A model generated the notes under the pieces. The model made no database searches. It was not told the origin of the DNA and saw nothing but the letters and a program-made list of their open reading frames with translations. This document shows, piece after piece, positions 62,110-64,000 of a stretch of DNA of 64,000 nt. The DNA comes from Paraburkholderia unamae (lineage in GTDB: Bacteria; Pseudomonadota; Gammaproteobacteria; Burkholderiales; Burkholderiaceae). The stretch is taken from NCBI RefSeq assembly GCF_003268775.1, contig NZ_QLSU01000017.1:1-64000 (forward strand), written 5' to 3'. The stretch's first letter is position 1; each line of letters begins with the position of its first letter. The translations under genes were made by a program, and so were the position numbers.

Positions 62110-64000
62110 CTACGCGTCGCGCAGCGACTGCAACGCCGGCCGCGCGAGCACGTGACGCAAGCTGATCCAGCCCCCCACGCCCGCGCACAGCACGCCCGCG
62201 GCAATGCCGGCCGGCACGAGCCACGGATCGAAAGCGAGATAGAACTGAAACACGCGCGTGGCGAGCACCGAGCCCACGACTTGCGCGCCGATCGCCGCCA
62301 TGAGGCCCGCGAGCGCCCCGACCGAGACGAACTCGGCCACCTGCACCGCGCGCACCTGCTGGTGCGACGCTCCCAGCGCGCGCAGCAGCGCCGACTCGCG
62401 CATGCGCTCGTCGCGCGTGCCCGCGAGCGCCGCATAGAGCACGAGCACGCCCGCGGCGAGCGTGAAGATGAAGAGGAACTGCACGGCGCCGATCACCTGC
62501 TCCAGCACGCGCTCGATCTGCGCGAGGATCGGCGCGATGTCGATGGCGGTGACGTTCGGATAACGCGCCACGAGGCCGTCCACGACCCCGCGCTGCGCAG
62601 GCGGCAGATGAAAACTCGTGATGTAGGTTGCCGGGAAATCGCGCAGCAGCGGGGGCGGCATCAGCACGAAGAAGTTCACCTTGAACGAGCCCCAGTCGAG
62701 CTTGCGCACGCTCGTGACGGGCGCGCTCACTTCGAGGCCGGTCACGTCGAACTTGAGCACGTCGCCGGGCTTCACGTTGATGAGCTTCGCGAGCCCCTGC
62801 TCGATGGAAAGCTGCGGCGCGCTCGAATCGCCATACCACTCGCCCGCTTCGATGCGGTTGTCGTCGGGCAGCTTCGTCGTGTACGAGAGATTGAATTCGC
62901 GATCGACGAGACGCCGCGCGTCCTCGCTCTTGTACGAATCGGGATTCACGGGCTTGCCGTTGATCGAGATGAGGCGTCCGCGCACCATCGGCTGGAGATC
63001 GCTGTCGGCGTCCCCCGCAATGCCATGCGTGCGCAGCCAGGCGGCCACGGCGTCGCGCTGGTCGGGCTGGATGTCGATGAGGAATTCGTTGGGCGCGTCG
63101 GGCGGCGTGGATTTGCGCCAGCCTTCGACGAGATCGTTGCGCGTCATCGCAATGAGCAGCAGGCACATGAGGCCGATGGCGAGCGCCGTGATCTGCAACG
63201 CACTCGCGCCCGGCCGCCGTTCGAGCGACGCGAGCGCATAGCGCCAGCCCACGCCCGCGCGCACCTGGCCGCCGAAGCGCCCGCTGCGCGCGATACGCGC
63301 CGCGCACCAAAGCGCCACGCGCGCCACGCCCGCGAATACGAGCAGCCCGATCGCAAAGCCGCCGGCAACGATGCCGCCCAGCTTGAGCTCGCCCGCCGCG
63401 ATCACGAGCAGTCCCGCGAACAGCGCGATGCCGACGCCGTACGCGGCCCATGCGGCGCGCCCTTCGTCGCCCCACTCGCGGCGCAGCACGCGCACGGGCG
63501 GCACGCGCGTGAGCGGCAACAGCGGCGGCAGCGCGAAGCCGAGCAGCAGCACGAGGCCGGCGGCGATGCCTTCGATCACCGGCATCGGCCCCGGTTGCGG
63601 CAGCACGACGTCGATGAGATTGCCGAGCCACGCCAGCAGCGCGAGATGCCCCGCGTAGCCGAGCGCAACGCCGATCGCGCCGCCCAGCAGCCCGAGACCC
63701 GCGAACTCCAGCACGAAGAGTGTGCGCAACGTGCGCTGGCTTGCGCCAAGGCAGCGCATCGTGGCGCAGGCGTCGAGATGGCGGCGCGTGTAGCGATGCG
63801 CGGCCATCGCGATCGCCACGGCCGCGAGCAGCGCCGTAAGCAGCGAAACGAGCGTGAGGAAGTGGCGTGCGCGATCGAGCGTCTGGCGCACCTGCGGCTG
63901 GCCGTCCTGAAGCGATTCGAGCGCGACGCCACGCATCTTGCCGCCATCCACGCGCTCGCGCGCCCAGGCGGCGAACTGCGCGACTGCCGGGTCGGCGCCC
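62110..64000 (-). CDS. ABC transporter permease, YbbP/FtsX family (5' end beyond the window)
   Basis: At least 629 residues, reading frame open to the right edge, so the start is not seen. C-terminal portion of the YbbP type: FtsX-like domain FLTLVSLLTALLAAVAIAMAAHRYTRRHLDACATMRCLGAS, several membrane helices, a large extracytoplasmic domain, and a second FtsX domain FLFIFTLAAGVLVLYAALAGTRDERMRESALLRALGAS. YbbAP-type transporters move lipids or amphiphiles across the inner membrane. The YbbA ATPase gene is probably outside the window. A GTG at 63951 is in frame but not the true start. Confidence 0.9.
   Translation of the reverse strand, partial: GADPAVAQFAAWARERVDGGKMRGVALESLQDGQPQVRQTLDRARHFLTLVSLLTALLAAVAIAMAAHRYTRRHLDACATMRCLGASQRTLRTLFVLEFAGLGLLGGAIGVALGYAGHLALLAWLGNLIDVVLPQPGPMPVIEGIAAGLVLLLGFALPPLLPLTRVPPVRVLRREWGDEGRAAWAAYGVGIALFAGLLVIAAGELKLGGIVAGGFAIGLLVFAGVARVALWCAARIARSGRFGGQVRAGVGWRYALASLERRPGASALQITALAIGLMCLLLIAMTRNDLVEGWRKSTPPDAPNEFLIDIQPDQRDAVAAWLRTHGIAGDADSDLQPMVRGRLISINGKPVNPDSYKSEDARRLVDREFNLSYTTKLPDDNRIEAGEWYGDSSAPQLSIEQGLAKLINVKPGDVLKFDVTGLEVSAPVTSVRKLDWGSFKVNFFVLMPPPLLRDFPATYITSFHLPPAQRGVVDGLVARYPNVTAIDIAPILAQIERVLEQVIGAVQFLFIFTLAAGVLVLYAALAGTRDERMRESALLRALGASHQQVRAVQVAEFVSVGALAGLMAAIGAQVVGSVLATRVFQFYLAFDPWLVPAGIAAGVLCAGVGGWISLRHVLARPALQSLRDA

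Noticed and set aside
62110..64000. Truncated permease pseudogene
   Set aside because: The frame is open to the right edge of the window; truncation is from the window limit.

Overview
The window is a GC-rich (clearly above 60% by eye) chromosomal segment from a betaproteobacterium of the order Burkholderiales, most likely Paraburkholderia, Caballeronia or Burkholderia. The evidence is the gene order: leuA, pssA, psd, ilvC, ilvH and ilvI run together; tpiA, secG, tRNA-Leu and a 14-gene nuo operon run together; and pnp sits next to rpsO. Several families are typical of this group (DUF2863, DUF2818, DUF3619, DUF3106, DUF1178). I see no prophage, insertion sequence, CRISPR array, rRNA or integron. 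The only RNA gene I can defend is one tRNA-Leu(GAG). The last gene runs off the right end.

Layout. (1) 1-7.1 kb: a DUF2863 protein, an orphan response regulator with an altered receiver fused by position to a CbiM-like permease gene, a secreted protein with a lysine-rich tail, a cytosolic-type M14 carboxypeptidase, yaaA and a PIN-domain protein. (2) 7.2-20.3 kb: acyl-CoA and small-molecule catabolism. A forward operon holds a two-domain 3-hydroxyacyl-CoA dehydrogenase, an enoyl-CoA hydratase, a histidine phosphatase, an APH-like phosphotransferase and an acyl-CoA dehydrogenase. A convergent reverse operon holds DUF1178, two different acyl-CoA dehydrogenases and two different MaoC hydratases. 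Both promoters carry the same near-palindrome, GnACGACCGTnC. (3) 20.5-39.4 kb: Nudix hydrolase, DUF2818, nuoN to nuoA (all reverse), tRNA-Leu, secG, tpiA and a quinone oxidoreductase. (4) 39.5-44.5 kb: pnp with a large leader hairpin, rpsO, a lone periplasmic binding protein and a BamE-like lipoprotein. (5) 44.6-51.9 kb: leucine, valine and isoleucine synthesis (leuA, ilvC, ilvH, ilvI) with phosphatidylethanolamine synthesis (pssA, psd) between. (6) 52-58 kb: an ECF sigma factor coupled to DUF3619, then DUF3106, RDD, LpxH-like phosphoesterase, GT4 glycosyltransferase and a diacylglycerol kinase with a long extension. (7) 58-64 kb: TetR regulator, LOG protein, SDR, DUF924, AlaX-type editing protein, group II truncated haemoglobin and a YbbP-type permease.

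The most useful regulatory observation is upstream of leuA. An unannotated 27-codon leader ORF with seven leucines, four of them the rare codon CTA, starts a few bases after a good sigma-70 promoter and overlaps a set of mutually exclusive hairpins; this is the layout of a leucine attenuator. The ilvI leader holds a different 33-codon ORF whose stop codon overlaps the ilvI start. The ECF sigma/DUF3619/DUF3106 module and the shared operator of the two acyl-CoA operons are the other candidates for systems that are not well described. Everything here is read by eye from sequence; no alignment, structure prediction or database search was run.
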